Below are positions 7,335 to 15,279 of a stretch of 64,000 bases of DNA, piece after piece. The number at the start of each line of letters is the position of its first letter. Position 1 is the stretch's first letter. A program made the position numbers and the translations under genes. Source of the stretch: Streptomyces sp. OfavH-34-F. Lineage in GTDB: Bacteria; Actinomycetota; Actinomycetes; Streptomycetales; Streptomycetaceae. Under the pieces are notes generated by a model. It had not been told where the DNA came from and did no database searches. It saw nothing but the letters and a program-made list of their open reading frames with translations. The DNA lies in the NCBI RefSeq assembly GCF_022347745.1, contig NZ_JAKRGC010000005.1, positions 1 through 64,000 on the forward strand, written 5' to 3'.

Positions 7335-9830
7335 TCAGAGGGCGGGGACGGCTTCGTCGCGGGGCGAGAGGGCGATGTCGCACCACACCTGTTTGCCGCC
7401 GCTGAGCGGTACGGAACCCCAGGCCGTGGCCATCGCTTCGACCAGCATCAGGCCGCGTCCGCCGGTCTCCTCCCAGTCGACGGTCTCGGACTTCACGGGT
7501 GTACGAGGGGAGGCGTCGTGCACGGTGATGCGCAGCCGGTCGCCGGTCAGCGTCAGACCGAGTCGGACCTCGCCCGTGGTGTGCGCGACGGCGTTGGTGA
7601 CCAGTTCGGAGACGACCAGCAGGACGGTGTCGTTCTCCTCCGTCACGGACCAGTCGCGCAGGGTCCGGGCGGTGAAACGGCGCGCGTGCATGACCGCGTC
7701 GGGAAGCCGCCATACCGCCCACCGCGCCCGGATGGGCCGGACCCGCATGCCGTCGTAGCGCAGGATCAGGACGGCCACGTCGTCGTGTCTACGGAGCGTG
7801 CCGGCGACGAGCCGGTCGGCCGCCCCCTCGGGATCGGCCGGATCGGCGGCGGCGAGCACGTCGCGTGCGGCCCGCATGCCGTCCTCCAGATGGAGTGTCG
7901 CCGATTCCACCAGTCCGTCCGTGAGGAGCGCGACGAGGGTGCCGGGGGCGAGGCTGAGCTGGGTCATGGGGAACTCGCCGTCGGTGATGACGCCGAGCGG
8001 CGGGCCGCCTTCGATCTCCGGCTCCTCGGTCGCGCCGTCGGGCAGCCGCAGCAGCGGCGGCAGGTGCCCCGCCCGAACGACCCAGGCGGTGCCCTCCTCC
8101 ATGTCCAGGTCGACATAGGTGCAGGTGGCGAATAGGTCGGTCTCCATGCCGACGAGCAGCTGGTTGGCGTGGGCCACCACGACATCGGGCGGGTGGCCTT
8201 CGACCGCGTACGCCCGGATGGCGGTGCGCATCTGCCCCATGATCGTGGCGGCTGCGGCGCTGTGGCCCTGCACGTCGCCGATGACCAGCGCCACATGGCC
8301 GTCGGAGAGTGGAATCACGTCGTACCAGTCGCCGCCCACTTCGAGGCCGGCGGTCGCGGGCAGGTACCGGGCGACGGCGGCCCCTCCGGCCAGTGCCGGC
8401 AGCCGGCGGGGCAGGAGGCTGCGCTGCAGCATCGTGGCGAGTTCGTGCCCGGCGTCCAGAGCGTGGGCGCGGGCCAGGGCCTGGCCCATCACGCCCGCGA
8501 GCGCGGTCAGCAGGGACCGGTCCGCGGGGCCGAAGCGGCGCTCGCCCTCCCACCCCACGAGGCACACCCCGACCATCCGGCCGTCGGCGGGGAGCGGCAG
8601 GACGGCGAGGCCGCCGGGCCCGACGTCCTCGAGGCCGGGTTCGAGTTCGGTTCCGGCGGGCCAGAGGCCGACATGTCCTTCCCGCAGGGCGTTCTGCAAC
8701 GTCGGCAGGGAGTGGCAGGACGCGTCGGGCCATTCCGACCGCCATTCCGCGCGCCACGACCGGGGCCAGGCGTCCGGTTCCGGCGGGTCGAGGACGATCA
8801 CCACGAGGTGGTCGCCCTCCACCTCGGCGACCGCGATCCGGTCGGCGTCGAGCGGGGCGCGCAGGGACCGGACCACGACTTCACCGACATCGCGGGTGGT
8901 GGTCGAAGCGGACAGGGCGGCGGACAGCCGCTGTACGAGGGACACGTCGTCGGCGCCGGGGCGCAGATGCGAGGCCTCGCTCACCACGCCCAGCACACGC
9001 CGGGGCCGGCCGCCGGTGCCGGCCAGCACGCGGCAGCGCAGGTCCAGCCAGCGCAGCTCACCGTTGCGGCGGCGGATGCGGAACACCAGATGCTGGTCGG
9101 AGTTGGTCTGCCGGGGCTTCACGACCGACATCAGCGCGGGCGCGTCGTCCGGGGCGGTGCACTCGAGCAGGGCAGAGGCATCGCCGTCGAAGTCCTCCGG
9201 GGGGATGCCGAACAGATTCAGCACCCCTGCGTCCACGTCCATGTGCCCGGTGCCGGGGGTGAGCACGAAACCGCCGCCGCGTGCGGGCAGCAGGGTGGGC
9301 CGGTGCCCGGGGGCCGCCCCGGTTCGGTCGGCGACGCGGACTGCGGCCGCTTCGAGCCCGGCGGCCGCCTGGCCTGCGTAGAGTTCGAGCAGCGTGCGCT
9401 GGTCGGCGCTGAAGCCCTCCCCGCTCCTGCCCACCACGAGCAGGCATCCCAGAAGGCGGGCCTCTCCGCCCAGCGGCAGCGCACCCGCCGAGACGGTGTC
9501 CGCCGGTGCGGCTCCGTCCGGGCTGCGGCCGGCCGCGGGGGAGGGGACCGGAGTGAATCCCGGCAGGTCGTACCGGACGGCGTCCTCGGTGGTCAGCCAC
9601 CGGGGGCTCCCGGTGCGGCAGGCGTCGGCGACGGGTGAGGAACCGGCGAGGGCGTACGTCGCGGTGGGAGCCGGGAGCCGTGTGGCAGGGCTTTCGGCCA
9701 CCTCGGCCAGGCGCAGTTCGCGGCCGTCCTCCGCCAGCACGTAGACAGCGGCGCATCGGACCCCGCAGGACGCGAAGATCTGCCCGTCCACGAACACGCG
9801 CCGCCTCCCAACGCCCGAGCTGCCGTTCAC
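7335..9830 (-). CDS. Multi-domain SpoIIE/PP2C phosphatase with GAF, PAS and anti-sigma kinase domains
   Basis: This 831-residue signalling protein has, in order, a GAF-like domain (about 15-190, ending LLELYAGQAAAGLEAAAVR), a PAS-like domain (about 215-330, GELRWLDLRCRVL), a second GAF (about 340-480), a SpoIIE-type PP2C phosphatase (about 490-700: GGDWYDVIPL, VIGDVQGHS, LLTDGLVES, DDVAVLIL with metal-binding aspartates) and an HATPase_c serine kinase domain (about 715-831: VVSELVTNAVAHTTG and ETGGRGLMLVEA). Having both a phosphatase and a switch kinase in one chain is a known Streptomyces arrangement for controlling anti-sigma factor antagonists. The signal is unknown. The GTG start has no strong ribosome site, so the true start could be slightly downstream. 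Confidence 0.9.
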   Translation of the reverse strand: MNGSSGVGRRRVFVDGQIFASCGVRCAAVYVLAEDGRELRLAEVAESPATRLPAPTATYALAGSSPVADACRTGSPRWLTTEDAVRYDLPGFTPVPSPAAGRSPDGAAPADTVSAGALPLGGEARLLGCLLVVGRSGEGFSADQRTLLELYAGQAAAGLEAAAVRVADRTGAAPGHRPTLLPARGGGFVLTPGTGHMDVDAGVLNLFGIPPEDFDGDASALLECTAPDDAPALMSVVKPRQTNSDQHLVFRIRRRNGELRWLDLRCRVLAGTGGRPRRVLGVVSEASHLRPGADDVSLVQRLSAALSASTTTRDVGEVVVRSLRAPLDADRIAVAEVEGDHLVVIVLDPPEPDAWPRSWRAEWRSEWPDASCHSLPTLQNALREGHVGLWPAGTELEPGLEDVGPGGLAVLPLPADGRMVGVCLVGWEGERRFGPADRSLLTALAGVMGQALARAHALDAGHELATMLQRSLLPRRLPALAGGAAVARYLPATAGLEVGGDWYDVIPLSDGHVALVIGDVQGHSAAAATIMGQMRTAIRAYAVEGHPPDVVVAHANQLLVGMETDLFATCTYVDLDMEEGTAWVVRAGHLPPLLRLPDGATEEPEIEGGPPLGVITDGEFPMTQLSLAPGTLVALLTDGLVESATLHLEDGMRAARDVLAAADPADPEGAADRLVAGTLRRHDDVAVLILRYDGMRVRPIRARWAVWRLPDAVMHARRFTARTLRDWSVTEENDTVLLVVSELVTNAVAHTTGEVRLGLTLTGDRLRITVHDASPRTPVKSETVDWEETGGRGLMLVEAMATAWGSVPLSGGKQVWCDIALSPRDEAVPAL

Positions 9831-9937
9831 CGCCGCTCGGCCGGCTTCACTCCATGTTGCTCCCTGTCAGGTGGGTGCAGCCAGTCGGAGCGGGCGCCGG
9901 CACCCGGCGGAGAGGCACGGGGGCGGCGGCGCCGGGG

Positions 9938-11188
9938 TCAGGCCCTGGTGTCGGCGCGAAGGGCGAGGTGCGGGCGGTGGGCGAGGGAGTCGGCGATGAC
10001 GGCGAGCAGGAGGATGCCGGCGGTGATGGCGATCTGGAGGGCACCTTGCAGGCCCAGGAGCGCCATGCCGGAGGCCACCGACTGGATGACCAGGATGCCG
10101 AGCATCGCGGACCAGGTGCGGCCGCGGCCGCCGAACAGGCTGGTGCCGCCGATCACAGCGGCGGCGACCGCGTTGACCAGCAGGATGAGGGTGGGGGAGC
10201 CAGCGCCGACCGTGCTGGTCCGCGACGCCAGGAACAGGCCGCCGAGCGCCGCCATCGTCCCGGAGACCATGAAGACGGAGATCTGCACTCCCACCACGGG
10301 GAGCCCGGTGCGCCGGGCTGCCTCGACGCTGTCGCCCTGGGCGTAGATCGCACGGCCGTACGACGTGCGCCGCAGTCCGTAATCCAGTGCGGCGACCACG
10401 GCCAGGAAGATCAGCAGGGCCAGGGGCAGCCCCCGGTACGCGTTGAGCACGGCAGCCCCGGCGAAGGCGATGACGCCCAGCACGCCCGTACGGACGGCGA
10501 TCCCGCCGGTGGACTGGAACGCGGCGCCGGAGGCGCGGTGGAACCGCGACCGCTGGTGGGCGGCGAGGAAGTAGATGCCGGTCACCAGCGCGGCGAGGAC
10601 GTACGCGACGGCGGGGGGACCGAAGTGGTAGCGGGTCAGCGTCGCGACGAACCCCTCGTCGTCGAAGACGACGGTGCCGCTGCCGCTCAGGACGATGGCC
10701 AGCAAGCCGCTCCAGCCGAGCGCCGCGGCGAGGGTGACCGCGAACGACGCCACACCCAGCCGGGCGAAGATGACACCGTGCAGGGCGCCCGCCGCACAGC
10801 CGGCGGCGACCGCCAGGAGCACGGCGAGCACTTCGGGCATGCCGTGATGGACGTTCAGCACGGCGAACAGGGCGGACGTGAAGCCGCTGAGCGCGCCGAC
10901 CGAGAGGTCGATCTCGCCGATCAGCAGCACGAAGACGAGGCCGGTGGCGATCAGTCCCGTGCCGACGACGTCCACGCTGAGGTTGGACAGGTTGCGGGGG
11001 GAGAGGAAGCGGGGGTCGAGGATCTGGAAAACGGTCCAGACGAGCACCAGGACGGCGGTCGCGGGCACCGGGCCGAGCCCGCCCGTGAGCAGTCGGTTCC
11101 GCCGGGCGTCGAGGTACCCCCGCGCCCCCTGCCGGCGCAGCGCACGCAGCCGGTCGACGAAAGCGGTCGCACCGCGTGTGTCGCTCAC
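9938..11188 (-). CDS. Sugar ABC transporter permease (ribose/xylose type)
   Basis: This 416-residue integral membrane protein belongs to the family of RbsC and XylH (BPD_transp_2). About ten hydrophobic spans are visible. The family motif LLIGEIDLSVGALSGF lies near residue 95, and AAVIGGTSLFGGRGR near residue 335 corresponds to the second conserved block. It overlaps the ATPase gene by ATGA at 11185-11188, so the two are coupled. The order substrate-binding protein, ATPase, permease is a complete importer, probably for a monosaccharide, inositol or a related ligand. Confidence 0.92.
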   Translation of the reverse strand: MSDTRGATAFVDRLRALRRQGARGYLDARRNRLLTGGLGPVPATAVLVLVWTVFQILDPRFLSPRNLSNLSVDVVGTGLIATGLVFVLLIGEIDLSVGALSGFTSALFAVLNVHHGMPEVLAVLLAVAAGCAAGALHGVIFARLGVASFAVTLAAALGWSGLLAIVLSGSGTVVFDDEGFVATLTRYHFGPPAVAYVLAALVTGIYFLAAHQRSRFHRASGAAFQSTGGIAVRTGVLGVIAFAGAAVLNAYRGLPLALLIFLAVVAALDYGLRRTSYGRAIYAQGDSVEAARRTGLPVVGVQISVFMVSGTMAALGGLFLASRTSTVGAGSPTLILLVNAVAAAVIGGTSLFGGRGRTWSAMLGILVIQSVASGMALLGLQGALQIAITAGILLLAVIADSLAHRPHLALRADTRA

Positions 11189-11973
11189 AGTCCGTCGTCC
11201 TTCCGCTCCGAGGCGCGATGGGCCACGGCGTGATCTGTGGCACCCGTGATGGCGGAAGTAATCATTTCCTGAGAGGCGGTGTGCGCGTTGAAGACACCGT
11301 TGTTGCGCCCCAGACGGAGTACAGCGACCCGGTCCGCGACCGCCTTGATGTCACCCATGGCGTGGCTGATGAACAGGATGCCGAGTCCGCGGTCGCGCAA
11401 CCCCTCGATCATGTCGAGGAACTTGTTGGTCTGCCGCGCGTTCATGGCCTGGGTGGGTTTGTCGAGGAGGAGGAGATCGGGTTCCCTCAACAGAGCGCGT
11501 GCGATCGCCACGATCTGCCGCTGGTCGGAGGGGAGCGAGGCGACCGGGACGCGGGCGTCGGGAACAGGGATCGACAGCGTGTCCAGCAGCGCACGGGTGC
11601 GGCGCCCCATCTCCATCTCGTCCAGGAGCCCGAACCGGCGCAACTCGCCGCCGAGGAACAGGTTGCCGACGACATCGAGGTTGTCGCACAGCGAGAGGTT
11701 CTGATAGACGGTGGAAATGCCCAGGTTCTGGGAGTGCTGAGGGCGGGTGAGCTGTACCGCGCGGCCTTTCCAGCTGATCACGCCCTCCTGGGCGGGCTCG
11801 ACGCCGGCGATCACTTTGACCAGGGTGGACTTTCCCGCGCCACTGTCGCCCATCACCGCCATCACTTCGCCCGCGCGGATCTCCAGGTCGATGTCGACCA
11901 GCGCGCGGACGGCGCCGAAGGACTTGGCGACGCCGCGCAGGGCGAGCAGGGGTGGAGCCGACGCCTGGCTCAT
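11185..11973 (-). CDS. Sugar ABC transporter ATP-binding protein with atypical catalytic motifs
   Basis: This 262-residue single nucleotide-binding domain resembles FrcA or one half of RbsA/XylG. Walker A is intact (GDSGAGKST, residues 42-50), the Q-loop reads STVYQNLSL and the switch histidine is in LFISHAM. Two motifs deviate. The signature, usually LSxGQ, reads SLPSDQRQ at 146-153. Walker B reads LLLLDKPT at 167-174, with Lys172 where the catalytic glutamate is expected. Lys172 is encoded by AAA, a rare codon in such DNA and one base from GAA. With no second ATPase in the operon, the homodimer would lack both catalytic glutamates, so transport activity is doubtful unless the change is compensated or a sequencing error. 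Confidence 0.9.
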   Translation of the reverse strand: MSQASAPPLLALRGVAKSFGAVRALVDIDLEIRAGEVMAVMGDSGAGKSTLVKVIAGVEPAQEGVISWKGRAVQLTRPQHSQNLGISTVYQNLSLCDNLDVVGNLFLGGELRRFGLLDEMEMGRRTRALLDTLSIPVPDARVPVASLPSDQRQIVAIARALLREPDLLLLDKPTQAMNARQTNKFLDMIEGLRDRGLGILFISHAMGDIKAVADRVAVLRLGRNNGVFNAHTASQEMITSAITGATDHAVAHRASERKDDGL

Positions 11974-11988
11974 CTCGGTCTCCTACCG

Positions 11989-13065
11989 TCAGTCGATGAG
12001 TCCGGCCTTCTCGCAGGCAGACCGGTATTTCGGGGTGCAGATCTCGTCGATGGTGTACAGGCCGCCCCGGACCACGGTTTCCTTGACAGTGTCGACGGTC
12101 ACCAGAGCCGGCGCGAGTTCGACGCTGGGGACGTTCCGGGCCGTTTCGGTGCTGATCGTGCCCGTGGCTATCGAACGCACGGACTCGCCACGTGCCAGAG
12201 CGAGCGCCATCTCCACGGCGGCGTCCGCCTGGAGCCCGTAGGGCTTGTAGATGGTCATGTACTGCTCACCGCTGACGATGCGCTGCACCGCAGAGAGATC
12301 GGCGTCCTGACCGCTGACCGGCGGCAGCGGATCGATGTCTGCGCCCTTGAGCGCGGAGACGGCCCCGGCGGCCAGCGCGTCATTGGCGGCCCAGACGGCG
12401 TCGATCCCGTCGGTCCCCAGCTCGGCGATGGCGCCGACCATGACGCTGTACGCGTTCTCCGGAGTCCAACCCGAGGTCACGTACGTCTTGCTGATGTGCG
12501 CCCCCGCCTGCTCGAGCATGGAGACCGCCACATGGTGCGGGTTCCACAGCGGCCCCTCCACCCGGACGACCCGCGCCCCGTCCGCCCGCCCACCCAGACT
12601 GTCGAGCAGACCCTCGCCCTGGAGAACCCCGATGGCGTCCGAGTCGAAGGAGACATAACCCGAAATGGGCCCCTCGGCCGCCCGGTCGTAGGAGACCACC
12701 GGGACGTTCAGCTCCGCCGCCTCGACGATCAGGCTGCGGAGATAGGCCTCTTGGACCGGGTCGAGGATCAGCGCATCGACGCCCTGGGTGAGCATGGCGT
12801 CCATCTGGCGGTGCTGGATCTGCACGTCGTTCTCCGCATTGGCATAGCGGACGACGCACTTTCCGCACCGGTCCTTGACCGCCCGCTCGATCAGCGGCCG
12901 GTCGAATGTCTCATAGCGGCTGGTCTCGGTCTCCGGGAGCAGCACGCCGATGGTGAGGCTGTCTCCGTCCCCGCTCCGCCTCGGGGCCCCGGTGGTGTCG
13001 CAGGCGGCGGTGCTTGCCAGGGCGAGTGCGGCGGCCACGGCCACGCCGACCGTCCACGGTCTCAT
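11989..13065 (-). CDS. Sugar ABC transporter substrate-binding lipoprotein
   Basis: This 358-residue protein has a lipoprotein signal: a hydrophobic stretch after MRPWTVGVAVAAAL and a lipobox LASTAAC placing the lipidated Cys at 22. The mature part is a periplasmic-binding-protein-like domain of the ribose/xylose type (SLTIGVLLPETETSRYETF, DALILDPVQ, VPVVSYDR, DAVWAANDALAAGA). The ATG at 13065 was chosen for the GGAGG site about 8 bases upstream and the signal peptide right after it. It is the first gene of the three-gene importer operon, 15 bases before the ATPase gene. Ligand identity is not predictable, but a xylose- or ribose-like sugar fits the family. Confidence 0.92.
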   Translation of the reverse strand: MRPWTVGVAVAAALALASTAACDTTGAPRRSGDGDSLTIGVLLPETETSRYETFDRPLIERAVKDRCGKCVVRYANAENDVQIQHRQMDAMLTQGVDALILDPVQEAYLRSLIVEAAELNVPVVSYDRAAEGPISGYVSFDSDAIGVLQGEGLLDSLGGRADGARVVRVEGPLWNPHHVAVSMLEQAGAHISKTYVTSGWTPENAYSVMVGAIAELGTDGIDAVWAANDALAAGAVSALKGADIDPLPPVSGQDADLSAVQRIVSGEQYMTIYKPYGLQADAAVEMALALARGESVRSIATGTISTETARNVPSVELAPALVTVDTVKETVVRGGLYTIDEICTPKYRSACEKAGLID

Positions 13066-13257
13066 ACGGAACCTCCGCCATCCGTCGCCTTGTTCCACCC
13101 CCTGGTCGGCCGATGCCTCGAACTTTATCCGTGCCGGGCTCCCGGCCGGCGGGAAGACCCGCCGGAGCGGCGAGGGCTTCCGGTGGCGCCCACCCTTGAC
13201 TTGTTGTGTTCGAACAGGCACAGAGGGTGCTTGCCGTGTGGGGGGAGTAGCTGGATC

Positions 13258-14415
13258 ATGACGGACTCCTCAGTCTCGTGGAAGGACGCCCGGATCATGG
13301 CTCACCGCAAGGTGTACCTCGCCGTAGGCAGGACGAACACCCGGATCTACCGCTTCGACCCCGTCGACGGTGACACCCGCGTCGTCGACGGCGTTCCGCC
13401 CTACGAGCCCGGGTACACCGCCATGGGCGCCCAGTACCGGGGCGAGGACAAGGAGCCGCTGCTGCTGGCGGTGAGCGGCAACAAGCTCATCACCATCGAC
13501 GTGACGGCCGGCACGCTGCGCGACGAGGTCATCGACGGGCTCCCGGGCGGGCCCTGGTTCGACGGTGACATGGACCCCGACGGGAAGGTGCTCTTCGTCG
13601 TCAGCGACCCCGACGCACACAGCTATGCCATCGACGTGGCCACCAAGCAGGCCACGGCCCGCAGGGCGCCGGGAGGCGGCCGGTGGGACGACTTCTCCTA
13701 CCACCCCAAGGACGGACGGCTGTTCTCGGTGGAGGGCGACAACGGAGACCTGCTGCTCATCGATCCGGGGCGGCAGCCCATGAAGACCGTTCTCAAGCGG
13801 GGGGTCTTCCCGCCCGCCGAAGCCAGCGCCACGGCGGGCTCACGCAGGTCGTACTCGGCCACCTTCTTCGACCAGGACGGCCACTTCTACGCGGTCGACT
13901 CCGCGGGCAACGTCAACGTTCTCGACCTGACCACGTCCGCGGTCCCCGACCACGCGCAGCGCATCGGGCGCGGAAGGGTGCCGGTCGGCGCCCTCGAGAT
14001 CATGAACGGCGCCGGGCGCATCACCCCCCTGCCGGTCCCGCCCAGCTACGACGAGATCACCGTCGCCAAGAAGTTCAACCAGTCCTGGGAGAGCGGCGAG
14101 CCCCGGGGCAGGGTGTACAGCTTCGAGCTGACCCTCACAGCCGTCAGCAAGGACGGCGGCAAGGCCGAGGACCTGAGGCGGTTCAGGATCTCCTTCGACC
14201 TGCCCACGGTGAAGGGCGCGAACGCGGCGGCGTCCGGCGTGGACGTCATCACCCAGGACGGCAAGGTGTATCTGGAAAGCACGGCGGACCAGTTCCTCGC
14301 CGCCGGCACGTCCCGGCCGATTGCCGTACAGGTCACCGTCCCGGGCGACCCGGCCCGCCTCCCGCGCGAATACCCGCTCGCCGGCCTCAAGGCGACGCGC
14401 CTGCACAGCCGCTGA
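13258..14415 (+). CDS. Beta-propeller-like protein of unknown function
   Basis: This protein of 385 residues starts from the ATG at 13258 (GGGGGAG about 13 bases upstream; an ATG at 13297 is an alternative). The first 230 residues show repeating blade-like units such as KVYLAVGRTNTRIYRFDP, PLLLAVSGNKLITIDV, GKVLFVVSDPDAHSYAIDV and GHFYAVDSAGNVNVLDL, suggesting a beta-propeller. The last 150 residues (RVYSFELTLTAVSKDGGK onward) look like a beta-sandwich. There is no signal peptide or membrane span, so it should be cytoplasmic. I cannot assign a function. It is divergent from the sugar importer, with about 190 bases between. Confidence 0.65.
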   Translation: MTDSSVSWKDARIMAHRKVYLAVGRTNTRIYRFDPVDGDTRVVDGVPPYEPGYTAMGAQYRGEDKEPLLLAVSGNKLITIDVTAGTLRDEVIDGLPGGPWFDGDMDPDGKVLFVVSDPDAHSYAIDVATKQATARRAPGGGRWDDFSYHPKDGRLFSVEGDNGDLLLIDPGRQPMKTVLKRGVFPPAEASATAGSRRSYSATFFDQDGHFYAVDSAGNVNVLDLTTSAVPDHAQRIGRGRVPVGALEIMNGAGRITPLPVPPSYDEITVAKKFNQSWESGEPRGRVYSFELTLTAVSKDGGKAEDLRRFRISFDLPTVKGANAAASGVDVITQDGKVYLESTADQFLAAGTSRPIAVQVTVPGDPARLPREYPLAGLKATRLHSR

Positions 14416-14537
14416 CGAACGCCGGCATCCCCGCTACGCGGACGACTGCCCGGCCGCCGGCTGGGCTTCGGCCGCGCTGCGGCCGGAGGTGTGCCCGGCG
14501 CGGCCGGAGGCGATGTCGACGACCGCGCGTTGGTGGC

Positions 14538-14975
14538 TCAGGCAGTCGCCTCCGGCTTGGCTGCCGGGGCGATCTCGGAGATCAGGCTCTCCACCAGGAC
14601 CTTGATCTCGTCGCGGATGACGCGGACGGCCTCGACGCCCTGGCCGCGCGGGTCGTCGAGCTTCCAGTCCCGGTAGCGCTTCCCGGGGAAGACGGGGCAG
14701 GTGTCGCCGCAGCCCATGGTGATGCACACGTCGGACTCCTTCACCGCGTCCACGGTGAGGATCTTCGGGACCTCGGCGGAGATGTCGATGCCGACCTCGG
14801 CCATCGCGGCGACGGCGGCGGGGTTGACGTGCTCGCCCGGGTCGGAGCCGGCGGAACGCACCTCGACGCGGTCCCCGGCCAGGTGGGTCAGCCAGGCGGC
14901 GGCCATCTGGGAGCGGCCGGCGTTGTGGACGCAGACGAACAGGACGGACGGCTTCGTGCCGGGGCTCGCAGGCAT
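14538..14975 (-). CDS. arsC: Arsenate reductase, thioredoxin-coupled type
   Basis: This 145-residue protein has the low-molecular-weight phosphatase fold. The P-loop CVHNAGRSQ gives the nucleophile Cys15 and the C-x5-R pattern with Arg21. Further on, CITMGCGDTCPVFPGK holds two cysteines in the positions used for the intramolecular disulfide relay of thioredoxin-dependent ArsC enzymes, and DWKLDDP is the conserved acid region. It reduces arsenate to arsenite for export. The start at 14975 was chosen because the conserved domain begins right after it. No arsenite exporter or ArsR gene is adjacent, so it is an orphan here, but a 13-bp inverted repeat lies upstream. Confidence 0.93.
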   Translation of the reverse strand: MPASPGTKPSVLFVCVHNAGRSQMAAAWLTHLAGDRVEVRSAGSDPGEHVNPAAVAAMAEVGIDISAEVPKILTVDAVKESDVCITMGCGDTCPVFPGKRYRDWKLDDPRGQGVEAVRVIRDEIKVLVESLISEIAPAAKPEATA

Positions 14976-15019
14976 GAGGGGCTCTCTCGTCTCGCGGCGG
15001 CTGGACGCCGACCATGACA

Positions 15020-15073
15020 TCAGCATCCACTGGTATCAGTGAACGGTGATGTGAGGATATCAGTGGATGCTGA
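15020..15073. promoter_or_regulatory. 13-bp inverted repeat upstream of arsC (candidate operator)
   Basis: TCAGCATCCACTG at 15020-15032 and its exact reverse complement CAGTGGATGCTGA at 15061-15073 flank 28 bases. Inside the region TATCAGTG occurs twice as a direct repeat (15034-15041 and 15058-15065). The site lies 45-98 bases upstream of arsC and could be an ArsR-type repressor operator; no such repressor gene is adjacent. Confidence 0.5.
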
Positions 15074-15279
15074 CTTCAGTCGATCCTGATGTGATGCATG
15101 AAGCACGTGCATGGCCGTCGCCTGGACCGCCCGATGGTCCGTTGGGACGCGTACGCGTGGTGCCGGTGGTGGGGGCTGTCCCCATCCCTGATCAACCGGG
15201 CAGCCGGATGGCGGGCAGCACACCGGGTCGGCGACGGTGGGGCTGTCCCGAGCAAGCCGCCCACGGAAAAGGGAAAGTC

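Noticed and set aside
11176-13257. Open plus-strand frame through the ABC operon joined to the beta-propeller gene
   Set aside because: The part before 13258 is antisense to the importer genes; a ribosome site precedes the ATG at 13258.
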